Shown: in pieces, positions 1 to 11,067 of the stretch | How the letters are laid out: each line of letters opens with the position of its first letter | Position numbering within the stretch: position 1 is the stretch's first letter | NCBI RefSeq assembly: GCF_000237995.1 | Contig: NC_016605.1 | Span: forward strand, 1-64,000 | DNA: 64,000 bases | Reading direction: 5' to 3' | From: Pediococcus claussenii ATCC BAA-344 | Lineage (GTDB): Bacteria; Bacillota; Bacilli; Lactobacillales; Lactobacillaceae | The notes under the pieces: generated by a model | Databases searched by the model: none | Seen by the model: only the letters and a program-made list of their open reading frames with translations | Told to the model about the DNA's origin: nothing | Position numbers and translations under genes: made by a program

Positions 1-77
1 ATAACCACAAATCTCCCTGAAAATTTAGTACTTCTACTATTATAGAAGAAAACAGAATAAAATGCTGTAAAAATTTG

Positions 78-107
78 CAAAATAAAAGACCACTGAATGA
101 CAGTGGC
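78..107 (-). terminator. Intrinsic terminator of rpmH
   Basis: Read on the minus strand, the stem CCACTG-tcatt-CAGTGG lies just past the rpmH stop and is followed by a T-rich run. The remaining bases 1-77 hold no recognisable gene. Confidence 0.7.
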
Positions 108-112
108 CTATC

Positions 113-247
113 TTATGCAGATAATACTTTTCTACCTCTTTGACGACGACGTGCTAATACTCGACGGCCATTGCTTGTGCTCATACGTTTGCGGAAACCG
201 TGAACGCGTTGACGATGGCGTTTCTTTGGTTGGTATGTTCGTTTCAT
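113..247 (-). CDS. rpmH: 50S ribosomal protein L34
   Basis: The product is the 44-residue, very basic L34 protein of the large ribosomal subunit. The minus-strand reading begins [18 protein letters not shown] and ends [10 protein letters not shown], which matches the L34 family across its full usual length. A strong GGAGGTGG ribosome-binding site precedes the ATG at 247. It is divergent from dnaA across oriC, the classical rpmH-oriC-dnaA arrangement of Firmicutes. A plus-strand ORF overlapping it at 97-285 is only a shadow. Identification is secure from the sequence alone. Confidence 0.97.
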   Translation of the reverse strand: MKRTYQPKKRHRQRVHGFRKRMSTSNGRRVLARRRQRGRKVLSA

Positions 248-400
248 TGTGGTTCCACCTCCTGGAATCAACTTACCTTAGTTGAAAGTTGTTTCACTAA
301 TTATCATTAATCAGTTTTAGTTGTTAAAAACAATTACTCGACTATATTATCATATTTACCCAAAAATTAAAATAAGAAATTCAAAAACGGTTCTAATAAG

Positions 401-705
401 TTATCCACTTTTTTTAAAGAAATTTTCCAATAACTTGTGGATAACTTCCTAATATTCTTCCAACCATTCACAGAGTTACTCACAATTTTTTTAGAATAAA
501 CAGGGTGTTTACAAAGTTATCCACAAGTTCGATTTTTCTGTGTATAACTTCTGAGAATGCTGTCATATCAGTGTCCATTATCAACAACTACATGTGGATA
601 ACTAGTGAAGTGGCTTACTTAAATTCACAGTATTTTTAACCTGTGGATAACTTTTTCACACCCTGTTAAAACCTCTCTGTTAGTTTTCCACAACCCTGTG
701 GAAAA
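401..705. other. oriC: Replication origin, DnaA-box cluster upstream of dnaA
   Basis: The 506-base gap between rpmH and dnaA carries many DnaA boxes close to TTATCCACA on both strands: perfect copies at 436-444, 517-525, 593-601 and 642-650, and near copies at 401-409 and 539-547. A GTTTTCCAC/GTGGAAAAC inverted pair lies at 683-705. Position, box density and flanking genes identify the upstream half of a bipartite oriC. DnaA bound here probably also autoregulates dnaA, whose promoter must lie in this stretch. Confidence 0.9.
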
Positions 706-753
706 CTTTTGATTTTCATGCTAAACTTTATTAGCTAATTAAACTTTGGGGGA

Positions 754-2094
754 ATGAAAAAAGTGCCAGATTATAATCAACTTTGGGAACAGATTCGATC
801 GGCTTTCGAAAACGATTCAAGCATGTCAAAAGCCAGTTACAATGCTTGGGTTGCCGTGGCTAGTCCTGTCTCTCTAAAAAATAAGATACTTACTATTAAG
901 GTTCCATCCAGTTTACATAAGGATTATTGGGAGAAACATCTCGCTGAAAAGTTTATTGAGTATGCTTATCAATTTGCCGACACAGATATTACTCCCGCTT
1001 TTGTAATCAAAGATCCTAATGCGCCAGATCCAGATAAGGCGCAACAGGCTGCCGAAAAAAAAGAAGAGGATGACACTCAATTAAATAGTCGTTATACATT
1101 TGATACTTTCGTCACTGGTAGTGGCAATCAAATGGCCCATGCCGCTGCTCTAGCTGTTTCAGAAGATCCCGGAACTTTGTATAATCCCCTTTTCTTTTAT
1201 GGTGGTGTTGGACTTGGAAAAACTCATTTAATGCACGCGATTGGTCACCAGATTCTCAAAAATAATCCTGATACACGTGTTAAATATGTTACTAGCGAAA
1301 CTTTTACTAACGATTTTATTAATTCACTTCAAAAAAATCGTCAAGATGAATTTCACTCCAAGTACCGCAATGTTGACCTTTTATTAGTGGATGATGTACA
1401 ATTTTTTGCTGATAAAGAGGCTACGCAAGAGGAATTTTTCCATACTTTCGAAGCTCTTTATAACGCTGAGAAACAGATCGTCCTAACTTCGGATCGCATT
1501 CCCAATGAAATTCCGAAGTTACAAGAACGCCTAGTTTCACGTTTTAAATGGGGGCTATCCGTTGATATCACGCCTCCAAATCTCGAAACAAGAATTGCTA
1601 TTCTGCGTGAAAAAGCCATCGCGGACAATGTTGACATTCCAGATGAGACTCTCACATTTATTGCAGATCAAGTTGATTCCAATATTCGTGAACTAGAAGG
1701 AGCTATGGCGCGGATTCAAGCCTATGCAACTTTGCAAAACGCTACTATAACAACCGAGCTTGCTGGCGAAGCACTACGCAGCCTGAGTTTTGGCTCAAAT
1801 TTGGCACACGTTTCTATTGCCCTCATTCAGAGTAAGGTTGCTGACTATTTCCATGTTACTGTCTCTGACTTAAAAGGTAAAAAACGAGTAAAATCAATCG
1901 TAACACCACGTCAAATCGCGATGTACCTTGCACGCGATCTAACCGATAACTCACTTCCGCAAATTGGAACTGAATTCGGCGGCAAAGATCATACAACGGT
2001 AATTCATGCTTACGAAAAAGTAAAAGATGACCTTGAAAATGACGAAGATTTGCAACGTCAAATTGGGGATTTGAAAAGTGAGTTAAAAGCTTAA
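754..2094 (+). CDS. dnaA: Chromosomal replication initiator DnaA
   Basis: DnaA binds DnaA boxes at oriC, oligomerises with ATP and opens the duplex. The 446-residue length is normal. Seen in order: an N-terminal helicase-loading domain (about 1-80), an acidic linker (90-110), an AAA+ domain with Walker A GGVGLGKT at 150-157 and Walker [10 protein letters not shown] around 209-217, and a C-terminal DNA-binding domain with [15 protein letters not shown]. The ATG at 754 follows a TTGGGGG ribosome-binding site. It is flanked on both sides by DnaA boxes and is the first gene of the origin block. Confidence 0.98.
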   Translation: MKKVPDYNQLWEQIRSAFENDSSMSKASYNAWVAVASPVSLKNKILTIKVPSSLHKDYWEKHLAEKFIEYAYQFADTDITPAFVIKDPNAPDPDKAQQAAEKKEEDDTQLNSRYTFDTFVTGSGNQMAHAAALAVSEDPGTLYNPLFFYGGVGLGKTHLMHAIGHQILKNNPDTRVKYVTSETFTNDFINSLQKNRQDEFHSKYRNVDLLLVDDVQFFADKEATQEEFFHTFEALYNAEKQIVLTSDRIPNEIPKLQERLVSRFKWGLSVDITPPNLETRIAILREKAIADNVDIPDETLTFIADQVDSNIRELEGAMARIQAYATLQNATITTELAGEALRSLSFGSNLAHVSIALIQSKVADYFHVTVSDLKGKKRVKSIVTPRQIAMYLARDLTDNSLPQIGTEFGGKDHTTVIHAYEKVKDDLENDEDLQRQIGDLKSELKA

Positions 2095-2096
2095 TT

Positions 2097-2260
2097 TGTG
2101 GATAAATGTTAATAACTACTAAAAGTTATCCACAAGTTATCCACAAGGATTTTCCATTAGTATCAAGGGTTCAATAGAGTTTTCCACAGAATCCACAGCC
2201 CTTATTACTACTATTATCTTTATATATATAATTAATATAAATAAAAAGCACCTAACACAA
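2097..2260. other. Second oriC half: DnaA boxes and AT-rich unwinding candidate
   Basis: Perfect DnaA boxes lie at 2097-2105, 2126-2134 and 2137-2145, the last two in tandem with a 2-base gap. They are followed by a very AT-rich stretch (about 2200-2255, with a TATATATATA run) that is the best DNA-unwinding-element candidate. A TATAAT at 2227-2232 may serve the dnaN promoter. Boxes on both sides of dnaA indicate a bipartite origin like that of Bacillus. Which AT-rich segment melts is inferred. Confidence 0.8.
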
Positions 2261-2274
2261 AGGAGTTTTCAATA

Positions 2275-3414
2275 ATGAAATTTACAATCTCACGAAATGC
2301 ATTCATTAAAAAATTAAATGCCGTTCAAAGAGCAATATCATCTAAAACGACAATTCCAATTTTGACTGGATTAAAATTAGTTGCTGAAAATGATCGATTA
2401 ATTTTGACTGGAAGTAACACAGATATTTCAATCGAAACAACTATACAAACTACAGACGTTGACGCCCATTTGGAAATTGTTGAAACTGGGTCAATTGTGC
2501 TAACTGCCCGTTTCTTTGGGGAAATTGTTAAAAAATTACCAAACGATACTTTGATGTTAGAGGTTTCTGATGGATTCCAAACAATTATTACTTCTGGTGC
2601 TGCTGAATTTACAATTAATGGATTAGATGCAAATAGTTTCCCTCGACTACCAGAAGTGGATAGCGATACGACCGTTGAATTAGACGCGAAAGTCTTTAGC
2701 GAACTAGTAAGTGAAACTGTAATTGCTGTTTCTAACCAGGAAAGTCGCCCAGTGTTAACTGGAATTCATTTCACATTGTCTGGAAATAAACTCTCTGCAG
2801 TAGCAACAGACAGCCATCGGTTAAGTCAACGAATCATAACGTTGCCTACTGAAATCAGCTCAAATTATGACATTATTATTCCCGGCAAAAGTTTGGTTGA
2901 ATTAACTCGTATGTTGGACGATGATATCGCAACAATTTCAATGCAAATTTCAGAAAATCAGGCCTTATTTACATTCGATGAAACTTTGTTCTATTCACGT
3001 TTGTTGGAAGGAAACTATCCAGATACATCTCGTTTAATTCCGACTGAATCTTCAACTACATTGGAATTTGAAGCACCTGAGTTACTAGCATCAATCGAAC
3101 GGGCATCATTGTTATCACATGAAGGACGGAACAACGTAGTTAAATTAACCATTGATGATAACGCGCAAACAGTTGTTATTTCTGGGGATTCGCCAGAGGT
3201 TGGTAATGTTGAAGAAGAAGTTCTTACCAAATCAATTGCTGGTGAAAGTTTAGAAATTTCGTTTAATCCTGATTATCTAAAAGACGCTTTACGGTCGTTC
3301 GGGCAAACGACAATTAAAGTTGAATTCACGTCAGCGTTACGTCCATTTACATTGGTGCCCACGGAAGATCAAGAAAACTTTGTTCAGTTGATCACTCCGG
3401 TTAGAACCTTTTAA
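2275..3414 (+). CDS. dnaN: DNA polymerase III sliding clamp (beta subunit)
   Basis: The beta clamp is a ring-shaped dimer that tethers DNA polymerase III and other clamp-binding proteins to DNA. The 379-residue product has the family's three repeated clamp domains, beginning MKFTISRNAFIKKLNAVQ and ending in the conserved LITPVRTF C-terminus. It starts at the ATG at 2275 after AAGGAG. It sits directly after dnaA and the downstream half of oriC, as in most Firmicutes. Nothing is unusual. Confidence 0.98.
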   Translation: MKFTISRNAFIKKLNAVQRAISSKTTIPILTGLKLVAENDRLILTGSNTDISIETTIQTTDVDAHLEIVETGSIVLTARFFGEIVKKLPNDTLMLEVSDGFQTIITSGAAEFTINGLDANSFPRLPEVDSDTTVELDAKVFSELVSETVIAVSNQESRPVLTGIHFTLSGNKLSAVATDSHRLSQRIITLPTEISSNYDIIIPGKSLVELTRMLDDDIATISMQISENQALFTFDETLFYSRLLEGNYPDTSRLIPTESSTTLEFEAPELLASIERASLLSHEGRNNVVKLTIDDNAQTVVISGDSPEVGNVEEEVLTKSIAGESLEISFNPDYLKDALRSFGQTTIKVEFTSALRPFTLVPTEDQENFVQLITPVRTF

Positions 3415-3506
3415 AGGTTATTAATTAAATTTATAACTATACTAAAAACCTATAACTAATATTTATTTGCTGATTAATGTTTTAGAAAATATACGTTTAT
3501 AGCCGA

Positions 3507-3539
3507 AAACCAGGTAGTTAACACTGCGTGGTTTTTTTG
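3507..3539 (+). terminator. Terminator after dnaN
   Basis: An imperfect stem (AAACCA...TGGTTT, one mismatch) with a TAAC loop is followed by TTTTTTT. It separates dnaN from the yaaA-recF-gyrBA unit. Confidence 0.65.
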
Positions 3540-3686
3540 TTTGCATAAATTATTAAAAGTTGTAAATATTAACGCTAAAATTTGTGAAATTTAATATATG
3601 CCAGTTTAAGAAAAAATAGCCTTAAATAAATAAAAAACACTCAGAGGGGGTATAAGGGCTAAAAACGCCTTTAAATTGCGTAGAAA

Positions 3687-3715
3687 TTGTATTTTTACTT
3701 ATAAAAAGGTATAAT
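3687..3715 (+). promoter_or_regulatory. Promoter of yaaA-recF-gyrB-gyrA
   Basis: TTGTAT (3687-3692), a 17-base spacer and a perfect TATAAT (3710-3715) lie 24 bases before the yaaA start. The rest of the 325-base dnaN-yaaA gap holds only the dnaN terminator. Confidence 0.65.
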
Positions 3716-3739
3716 ATTAAGTATTGTGAGGGTGAATTT

Positions 3740-3964
3740 ATGGAAAAAATAATCAAAATTAATACACCGTTCATTACATTAGGACAAATGTTGAAAGAAG
3801 AAGCCATAATTGGGTCTGGTGGACAGGCTAAATGGTTCTTGAGAGAAAACATTGTACTGGTAAATAGTGAACATGATGATCGCCGAGGTCGTAAACTATA
3901 TCCAGATGATGTGATTGAGGTCCCAGGTGAAGGTGTATTTAAGATTGCAGCGAAGAATAGTTAA
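3740..3964 (+). CDS. yaaA: S4-domain RNA-binding protein YaaA
   Basis: This is a 74-residue S4-like RNA-binding protein found between dnaN and recF in many Firmicutes; its precise role is not settled, with links proposed to ribosome assembly. The S4 signature is visible around residues 10-55 (TLGQMLKEEAIIGSGGQAKWF, then VLVNSEHDDRRGRKL). The ATG at 3740 follows GAGGGTG. The gene ends four bases before recF, so the two are probably translated together. Confidence 0.92.
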   Translation: MEKIIKINTPFITLGQMLKEEAIIGSGGQAKWFLRENIVLVNSEHDDRRGRKLYPDDVIEVPGEGVFKIAAKNS

Positions 3965-3967
3965 GTA

Positions 3968-5092
3968 ATGTACTTAGAAACGTTAGAGCTGCATAATTTT
4001 AGGAATTATGATGATTTGAACGTTGAATTCGGTTCAGGTGTGAACGTTTTACTGGGTGAAAATGCACAGGGTAAGACGAACTTGCTTGAATCGATTTACT
4101 TTCTGGCTTTCTCTAGAAGTCATCGAACTAACAATGATCATGATTTGGTCAATTGGGAGGGACATGACGCCCGCGTATTAGGAACTATTCGCAAGAAACA
4201 TACTTCGGTTCCGTTAGAAATTGATATAACGGCAAAAGGAAAGAAAGCTAAGGTGAATCATCTTGAGCAGGGCAAGCTTTCACAATACATTGGACAGTTG
4301 AATGTAATTTTATTTGCACCGGAAGATCTATCAATTGTTAAGGGTGCGCCATCTGTTAGGCGACGCTTTATTGACATGGAATTTGGGCAAATGAGTCCAA
4401 AGTATTTATACAATTCATCACAGTATCGGAGTGTCTTAAAACAACGTAATCAATATCTACGACAATTACAGTTTAAAGAGCACCCGGATTTGGTGTACTT
4501 GGATGTTTTGACTGAGCAACTTGCTGCTTTTGGAGCCGAGATTGTTTTTCAGCGGATCGCCTTTTTAAAAAAGTTGGAAAAATGGTCGCAGGTTATTCAT
4601 AACGAGATTTCCCAAGGACAAGAGATATTACGATTTCAGTATGTAATGCCCTTAAAAGAGAATCAAGCATCTTCAGTGGAGTCAATTTATGATGGGTTGC
4701 AGAACTTGTTTAAGCGACAACGTGATAAAGAAGTTCAACAGGGTAAAACAATGATTGGGCCACATTTGGACGATGTTCGTTTTATTGTGAATGATAAGAA
4801 TGTTTCAACTTTTGGTTCTCAAGGACAACAACGGACGACAGCATTGAGTGTTAAATTAGCTGAGATTGATCTAATGCAAGAGGAAACGGGTGAATATCCA
4901 GTGTTGTTACTGGATGACGTTCTTTCAGAGCTGGATGATAGTCGTCAAACACATCTGTTGACGGCAATTCAAAATAAGGTTCAGACCTTCATTACGACAA
5001 CCAGTTTAAGTGGTGTAGCTCAACAATTAATCAATGAACCACATGTCTTTAATATTAATCATGGGGATTTAAAAGAAACTAAGGAGGAATAG
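3968..5092 (+). CDS. recF: DNA replication and repair protein RecF
   Basis: RecF is an SMC-like ATPase that helps load RecA at single-strand gaps. The 374-residue protein shows the Walker A motif [11 protein letters not shown] near residue 35, an ABC-like signature [18 protein letters not shown] and the Walker [13 protein letters not shown]. It is packed between yaaA and gyrB with gaps of three bases on each side. Length and all motifs are normal. Confidence 0.97.
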   Translation: MYLETLELHNFRNYDDLNVEFGSGVNVLLGENAQGKTNLLESIYFLAFSRSHRTNNDHDLVNWEGHDARVLGTIRKKHTSVPLEIDITAKGKKAKVNHLEQGKLSQYIGQLNVILFAPEDLSIVKGAPSVRRRFIDMEFGQMSPKYLYNSSQYRSVLKQRNQYLRQLQFKEHPDLVYLDVLTEQLAAFGAEIVFQRIAFLKKLEKWSQVIHNEISQGQEILRFQYVMPLKENQASSVESIYDGLQNLFKRQRDKEVQQGKTMIGPHLDDVRFIVNDKNVSTFGSQGQQRTTALSVKLAEIDLMQEETGEYPVLLLDDVLSELDDSRQTHLLTAIQNKVQTFITTTSLSGVAQQLINEPHVFNINHGDLKETKEE

Positions 5093-7039
<1,947 letters not shown>

Positions 7040-7082
7040 TCAGTTAATTAAAAGTGACCCAAACCGAAGGAGGTAGAACGAT

Positions 7083-9578
7083 TTGCCAGAAGAATTGCCA
7101 AGTCGAATTACGGATGTCAATTTAAGTAATCAAATGCGCACATCATTTTTGGATTATGCCATGAGTGTTATTGTTGCGCGAGCCTTACCGGATGTTCGTG
7201 ATGGGTTAAAACCAGTTCATCGTCGTATTTTATACGGAATGAACGAATTAGGTGTTACACCTGAAAAGCCGTACAAAAAATCAGCTAGAATTGTTGGGGA
7301 TGTAATGGGTAAGTATCATCCTCATGGTGACTCTGCAATTTATGAGTCAATGGTACGAATGGCACAGGACTTTAGTTATCGCTATATGCTTGTTGATGGT
7401 CATGGAAACTTTGGATCAGTTGATGGTGATGGCGCTGCTGCTATGCGTTATACGGAAGCTCGTATGAGTAAGATTACAATGGAAATGTTGCGTGATATTA
7501 ATAAGAACACGGTTGATTTCCAAGAAAACTATGATGGCTCAGAACGTGAACCAGTTGTTCTACCATCACGATTTCCTAATTTGCTCGTTAATGGGGCAAC
7601 CGGTATTGCCGTCGGTATGACGACCAATATTCCTCCTCATAATTTGAGTGAAGTAATTAGTGCAATTCACGTTCTAATGAACAATTCTGAAGCGACTGTA
7701 GCAGATTTAATGGAAGCCTTACCCGGACCAGATTTTCCAACTGGTGGTATTGTGATGGGTAAGTCTGGGATTCGAAAAGCTTATGAAACTGGGCATGGAA
7801 CCATTATTTTGCGTGCAAAAGTTGATATTGATACTGAAAAAAGTGGCCGAGAACGAATCATTGTGACTGAACTTCCTTACATGGTTAACAAGGCAAAGTT
7901 AATTGAGCGTATTGCAGAATTAGCTAGAGATAAGCGTATCGAAGGAATTACGGATGTGAATGATGAATCCGATCGTGAAGGTTTGCGAGTAGTAGTTGAC
8001 GTTCGACGTGATACAAGTGCTTCAGTTGTTTTAAATAATTTATATAAAATGACGTTAATGCAGACTACTTTCGGATTTAATATGCTGGCAATCGTAAACG
8101 GCGCGCCAAAGATTTTAAGTTTAAAAGAGATTTTGGCTTACTATTTGGAACACCAAGAAGAAGTGGTCCGCCGACGTACCGAGTTTGATCTAAAAAAAGC
8201 AGAAGCACGTGCCCACATTCTTGAGGGATTACGAATTGCACTGGACCATATTGATGAAATCATCTCTATTATTCGGAGTTCACAAACAGCTGAAGTTGCT
8301 AAAGACCAATTAATGAATAATTATTCATTATCTGATAAACAGGCTCAAGCTATCCTTGATATGCGTCTGGTTCGGTTAACTGGACTAGAACGTGCAAAAG
8401 TTGAAGACGAATATAATAAGTTGATGGTGGCAATTGAAGACTATCGCGATATTTTGGCTCATAGAGAGCGAATCAACGAAATTATTTATAACGAGTTACT
8501 TGAAATTCAATCTAAGTTTGGTGATGATCGTCGCACTGAACTTATGATTGGTGAGGTATTGAGTCTTGAAGATGAAGACTTGATTGAAGAAGAAGATGTC
8601 ATGGTTACGTTAACCCATAACGGATATATTAAACGAATGGCAACTTCAGAATTCAAATCGCAAAAACGTGGTGGACGAGGAGTCCAAGGTATGGGGGTTC
8701 ACGATGATGATTTTATCGAACACCTAGTATCTACTTCAACTCACGATGTTCTTCTATTCTTTACCAATGCTGGAAAAGTTTATCGAATGAAAGGCTATGA
8801 GGTTCCAGAATATAGTCGAACAGCTAAGGGAATTCCAGTAATTAATTTACTCGGTATTAGTAGTGATGAAACGGTTCAAGCTGTGATTAACGTTGGACGG
8901 GATAATGGGGATGAGGATAACAGTAAACGTTGCCTCTTCTTTACAACCTTGAAAGGTGTCGTTAAGCGAACAGCTGTCAGTGAGTTTTTAAACATTAGAA
9001 GTAATGGTCTAAAGGCTATTAACCTTAAGGATAAGGATGAATTGATCAACGTTGCCATTACTACTGGTAGTGAAAATATGATTATTGGAACTCATAAGGG
9101 TTACGCTGTCAGTTTCAAAGAAGAAGCAGTACGAACAATGGGACGTTCTGCAACTGGTGTTCGTGGTATCCGTTTGCGTGATGAAGATTACGTGGTTGGT
9201 GTTGATGTTTTAAGACCAGATAGCAATGTTTTAGTTATCACTGAAAAAGGTTATGGAAAGCAAACACCTGCTTCTGAATATCCAATAAAGGGTCGTGGTG
9301 GTAAAGGAATTAAGACCGCTAATATCACTGAGAAAAATGGACCAATCGCTGGGCTAGCTACGGTTAAGGGTGATGAAGATATCATGCTAATCACTGATCG
9401 TGGTGTGATGATTCGTTTTAATATTAATACAGTTTCTCAAACTGGCCGTGCAACATTAGGTGTTCACGTTATCCGTATTGATGATGGTTCAAAGGTTGCC
9501 ACAATGGCAAAAGTTGCTCCTGAAGTTGATGAAGAAGATTCTGAAAGTGAAGAAATAATTTCAAATCCTGAAAATTAA
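7083..9578 (+). CDS. gyrA: DNA gyrase subunit A
   Basis: GyrA carries the DNA cleavage-religation activity of gyrase. The 831-residue product begins at a TTG at 7083, correctly spaced from GAAGGAGGT. The active-site segment with [10 protein letters not shown] is present, followed by the coiled coil and the C-terminal beta-pinwheel with the GyrA box QKRGGRG. The quinolone-resistance region reads [11 protein letters not shown], with Ser and Glu at the two usual resistance positions, so it appears wild type. The tail is acidic (DEEDSESEE). A terminator follows closely. Confidence 0.98.
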   Translation: MPEELPSRITDVNLSNQMRTSFLDYAMSVIVARALPDVRDGLKPVHRRILYGMNELGVTPEKPYKKSARIVGDVMGKYHPHGDSAIYESMVRMAQDFSYRYMLVDGHGNFGSVDGDGAAAMRYTEARMSKITMEMLRDINKNTVDFQENYDGSEREPVVLPSRFPNLLVNGATGIAVGMTTNIPPHNLSEVISAIHVLMNNSEATVADLMEALPGPDFPTGGIVMGKSGIRKAYETGHGTIILRAKVDIDTEKSGRERIIVTELPYMVNKAKLIERIAELARDKRIEGITDVNDESDREGLRVVVDVRRDTSASVVLNNLYKMTLMQTTFGFNMLAIVNGAPKILSLKEILAYYLEHQEEVVRRRTEFDLKKAEARAHILEGLRIALDHIDEIISIIRSSQTAEVAKDQLMNNYSLSDKQAQAILDMRLVRLTGLERAKVEDEYNKLMVAIEDYRDILAHRERINEIIYNELLEIQSKFGDDRRTELMIGEVLSLEDEDLIEEEDVMVTLTHNGYIKRMATSEFKSQKRGGRGVQGMGVHDDDFIEHLVSTSTHDVLLFFTNAGKVYRMKGYEVPEYSRTAKGIPVINLLGISSDETVQAVINVGRDNGDEDNSKRCLFFTTLKGVVKRTAVSEFLNIRSNGLKAINLKDKDELINVAITTGSENMIIGTHKGYAVSFKEEAVRTMGRSATGVRGIRLRDEDYVVGVDVLRPDSNVLVITEKGYGKQTPASEYPIKGRGGKGIKTANITEKNGPIAGLATVKGDEDIMLITDRGVMIRFNINTVSQTGRATLGVHVIRIDDGSKVATMAKVAPEVDEEDSESEEIISNPEN

Positions 9579-9584
9579 AAAGCT

Positions 9585-9634
9585 AAACCTGATTAACGAC
9601 GTATTTAATTATGTATCGTTAATCAGGTTTTTGT
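9585..9634 (+). terminator. Terminator after gyrA
   Basis: A perfect 15-bp stem (AAACCTGATTAACGA pairing with its complement at 9616-9630) with a 16-base loop and a T-rich tail lies seven bases after the gyrA stop. Confidence 0.9.
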
Positions 9635-9675
9635 TTATTGCGTCGAGTGGGTCTAAGTGATATAATTTTAATTCG

Positions 9676-9756
9676 TGAGTGGTCAGTATTGATCAACTCT
9701 CCTTGTTCCCTACGTTGTGATAGGGGGCCAATAGACCGTGAGGAGGTGTAGAACAC
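9676..9756 (+). promoter_or_regulatory. Candidate S6:S18-binding leader of rpsF
   Basis: The segment before rpsF can fold into two short hairpins (GAGT...ACTC around 9677-9701 and CCTA...TAGG around 9709-9726), followed by GACCGTGAGGAGG that overlaps the ribosome-binding site. Firmicute rpsF operons often carry a leader bound by the S6:S18 complex that contains a CCG element. Position and the CCG fit, but I judged the fold by eye. Confidence 0.45.
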
Positions 9757-10047
9757 ATGGAACCTAAGAACTATGAAATCACATACATCATTGCTCCAAA
9801 TCTTGATGAAGAAGCAAAAAACGCTCTTGTAGAACGTTTTGACAAGATTTTGACTGATAATGGTGCAGAAGTTGTTGATTCAAAGGACTGGTCAAAGCGC
9901 CGTTTTGCATACGAGATTGGTGGATTCAACGAAGGAATCTATCATATCGTCAATGTTAAAGCTAGCGATGACGCAGCACTTAACGAATTTGACCGTATTT
10001 CAAAGATTACTGATGGAATTCTCCGTCACATGATCGTTGTACGTTAA
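9757..10047 (+). CDS. rpsF: 30S ribosomal protein S6
   Basis: S6 binds 16S rRNA cooperatively with S18 in the small-subunit platform. The 96-residue product has the family pattern [15 protein letters not shown], then [12 protein letters not shown] and the C-terminal [18 protein letters not shown] precedes the ATG. It is first in the rpsF-ssb-rpsR operon, which couples S6 and S18 synthesis to single-stranded DNA-binding protein. Confidence 0.98.
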   Translation: MEPKNYEITYIIAPNLDEEAKNALVERFDKILTDNGAEVVDSKDWSKRRFAYEIGGFNEGIYHIVNVKASDDAALNEFDRISKITDGILRHMIVVR

Positions 10048-10096
10048 TAATTAACAATAAAACCAGAATACAATTTTAGGAAGGAGCGGATTTAAT

Positions 10097-10618
10097 ATGA
10101 TTAACCGAACAGTACTCGTTGGACGCTTAACACGAGATCCTGAGTTACGATACACAGGCAGTGGCGCAGCTGTTGTTTCTTTCACACTTGCTGTTAACCG
10201 GCAATTCACTAACCAACAAGGTGAACGTGAAGCCGATTTTATTAACTGCGTAATGTGGAGAAAGTCAGCTGAAAACTTTGCTAATTTTACTCGCAAAGGT
10301 TCATTAGTGGGAATTGACGGCCGTATTCAAACGCGTAACTACGAAAACCAACAAGGTCAACGTGTTTATGTTACTGAAGTAGTTGCCGATAATTTCTCAC
10401 TTCTTGAATCTCGTTCACAATCTGAACAACGTCAGAGTAACGAAGGCGGATTTAGTCAGCCTGCCCCTTCTAACAACAATCAATCGTCAGGTAATAACAA
10501 TCCATTTGACGCGGGTCAGAACAGTAATGGTGCACAACAACCTAGTTCTAATCCGAATGATCCATTTGCGGATGGTGGTCAATCGATTGATATTTCTGAT
10601 GATGATTTACCATTCTAA
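10097..10618 (+). CDS. ssb: Single-stranded DNA-binding protein
   Basis: SSB coats single-stranded DNA in replication, repair and recombination. The 173-residue product has an N-terminal OB fold ([20 protein letters not shown] to about residue 105), a flexible linker rich in Gln, Asn and Ser, and the acidic protein-recruiting tip DISDDDLPF. It starts at the ATG at 10097 after AAGGAGCGG. It lies between rpsF and rpsR, the standard order in lactobacilli. Confidence 0.98.
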   Translation: MINRTVLVGRLTRDPELRYTGSGAAVVSFTLAVNRQFTNQQGEREADFINCVMWRKSAENFANFTRKGSLVGIDGRIQTRNYENQQGQRVYVTEVVADNFSLLESRSQSEQRQSNEGGFSQPAPSNNNQSSGNNNPFDAGQNSNGAQQPSSNPNDPFADGGQSIDISDDDLPF

Positions 10619-10637
10619 TTAGAGGAGGTCAATCATT

Positions 10638-10874
10638 ATGGCATTTCAAAAACGTGGTGGCCGTCGTCGTCGTAAAGTCGACTACATTGCTGCAAACCAT
10701 ATCGAATACATCGATTATAAAGACACAGAGTTGTTAAAACGATTCATTTCAGAACGAGGCAAGATTTTACCTCGTCGTGTCAGTGGTACAAGTGCTAAGA
10801 ACCAACGTCGTTTGACAATTGCAATCAAACGTTCACGTATCATGGGCTTGTTACCATTCGTTGCAGAAGATTAA
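10638..10874 (+). CDS. rpsR: 30S ribosomal protein S18
   Basis: S18 pairs with S6 on the 30S platform. The 78-residue protein shows the conserved core [22 protein letters not shown] and the basic [17 protein letters not shown]. The start follows AGAGGAGGTC. It is the last gene of the rpsF operon and is followed by an intrinsic terminator. Confidence 0.98.
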   Translation: MAFQKRGGRRRRKVDYIAANHIEYIDYKDTELLKRFISERGKILPRRVSGTSAKNQRRLTIAIKRSRIMGLLPFVAED

Positions 10875-10887
10875 TATTAATATGAAG

Positions 10888-10922
10888 AAGCTGTTTGAAT
10901 TTTATATTCAAGTGGCTTTTTT
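10888..10922 (+). terminator. Terminator after rpsR
   Basis: A ten-pair stem (GCTGTTTGAA with TTCAAGTGGC, using three G-U pairs) and a TTTTTT tail end the rpsF operon. Confidence 0.65.
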
Positions 10923-11067
10923 ATTTTTAAATATTAATTTTGGAGAGATGTGTAGAACGCGGTTATGATGGTGATTTTGATAATATATTGACGAGCTACC
11001 AATCATCATCAAGCTGGAATCTATGGTAAAATGACAGTATCTGTTAGTAATTTTTGAGGAGTAACGT

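Noticed and set aside
97-285. 62-residue plus-strand ORF at the window start
   Set aside because: It overlaps rpmH on the opposite strand, which matches L34 over its full length and has a strong ribosome-binding site.
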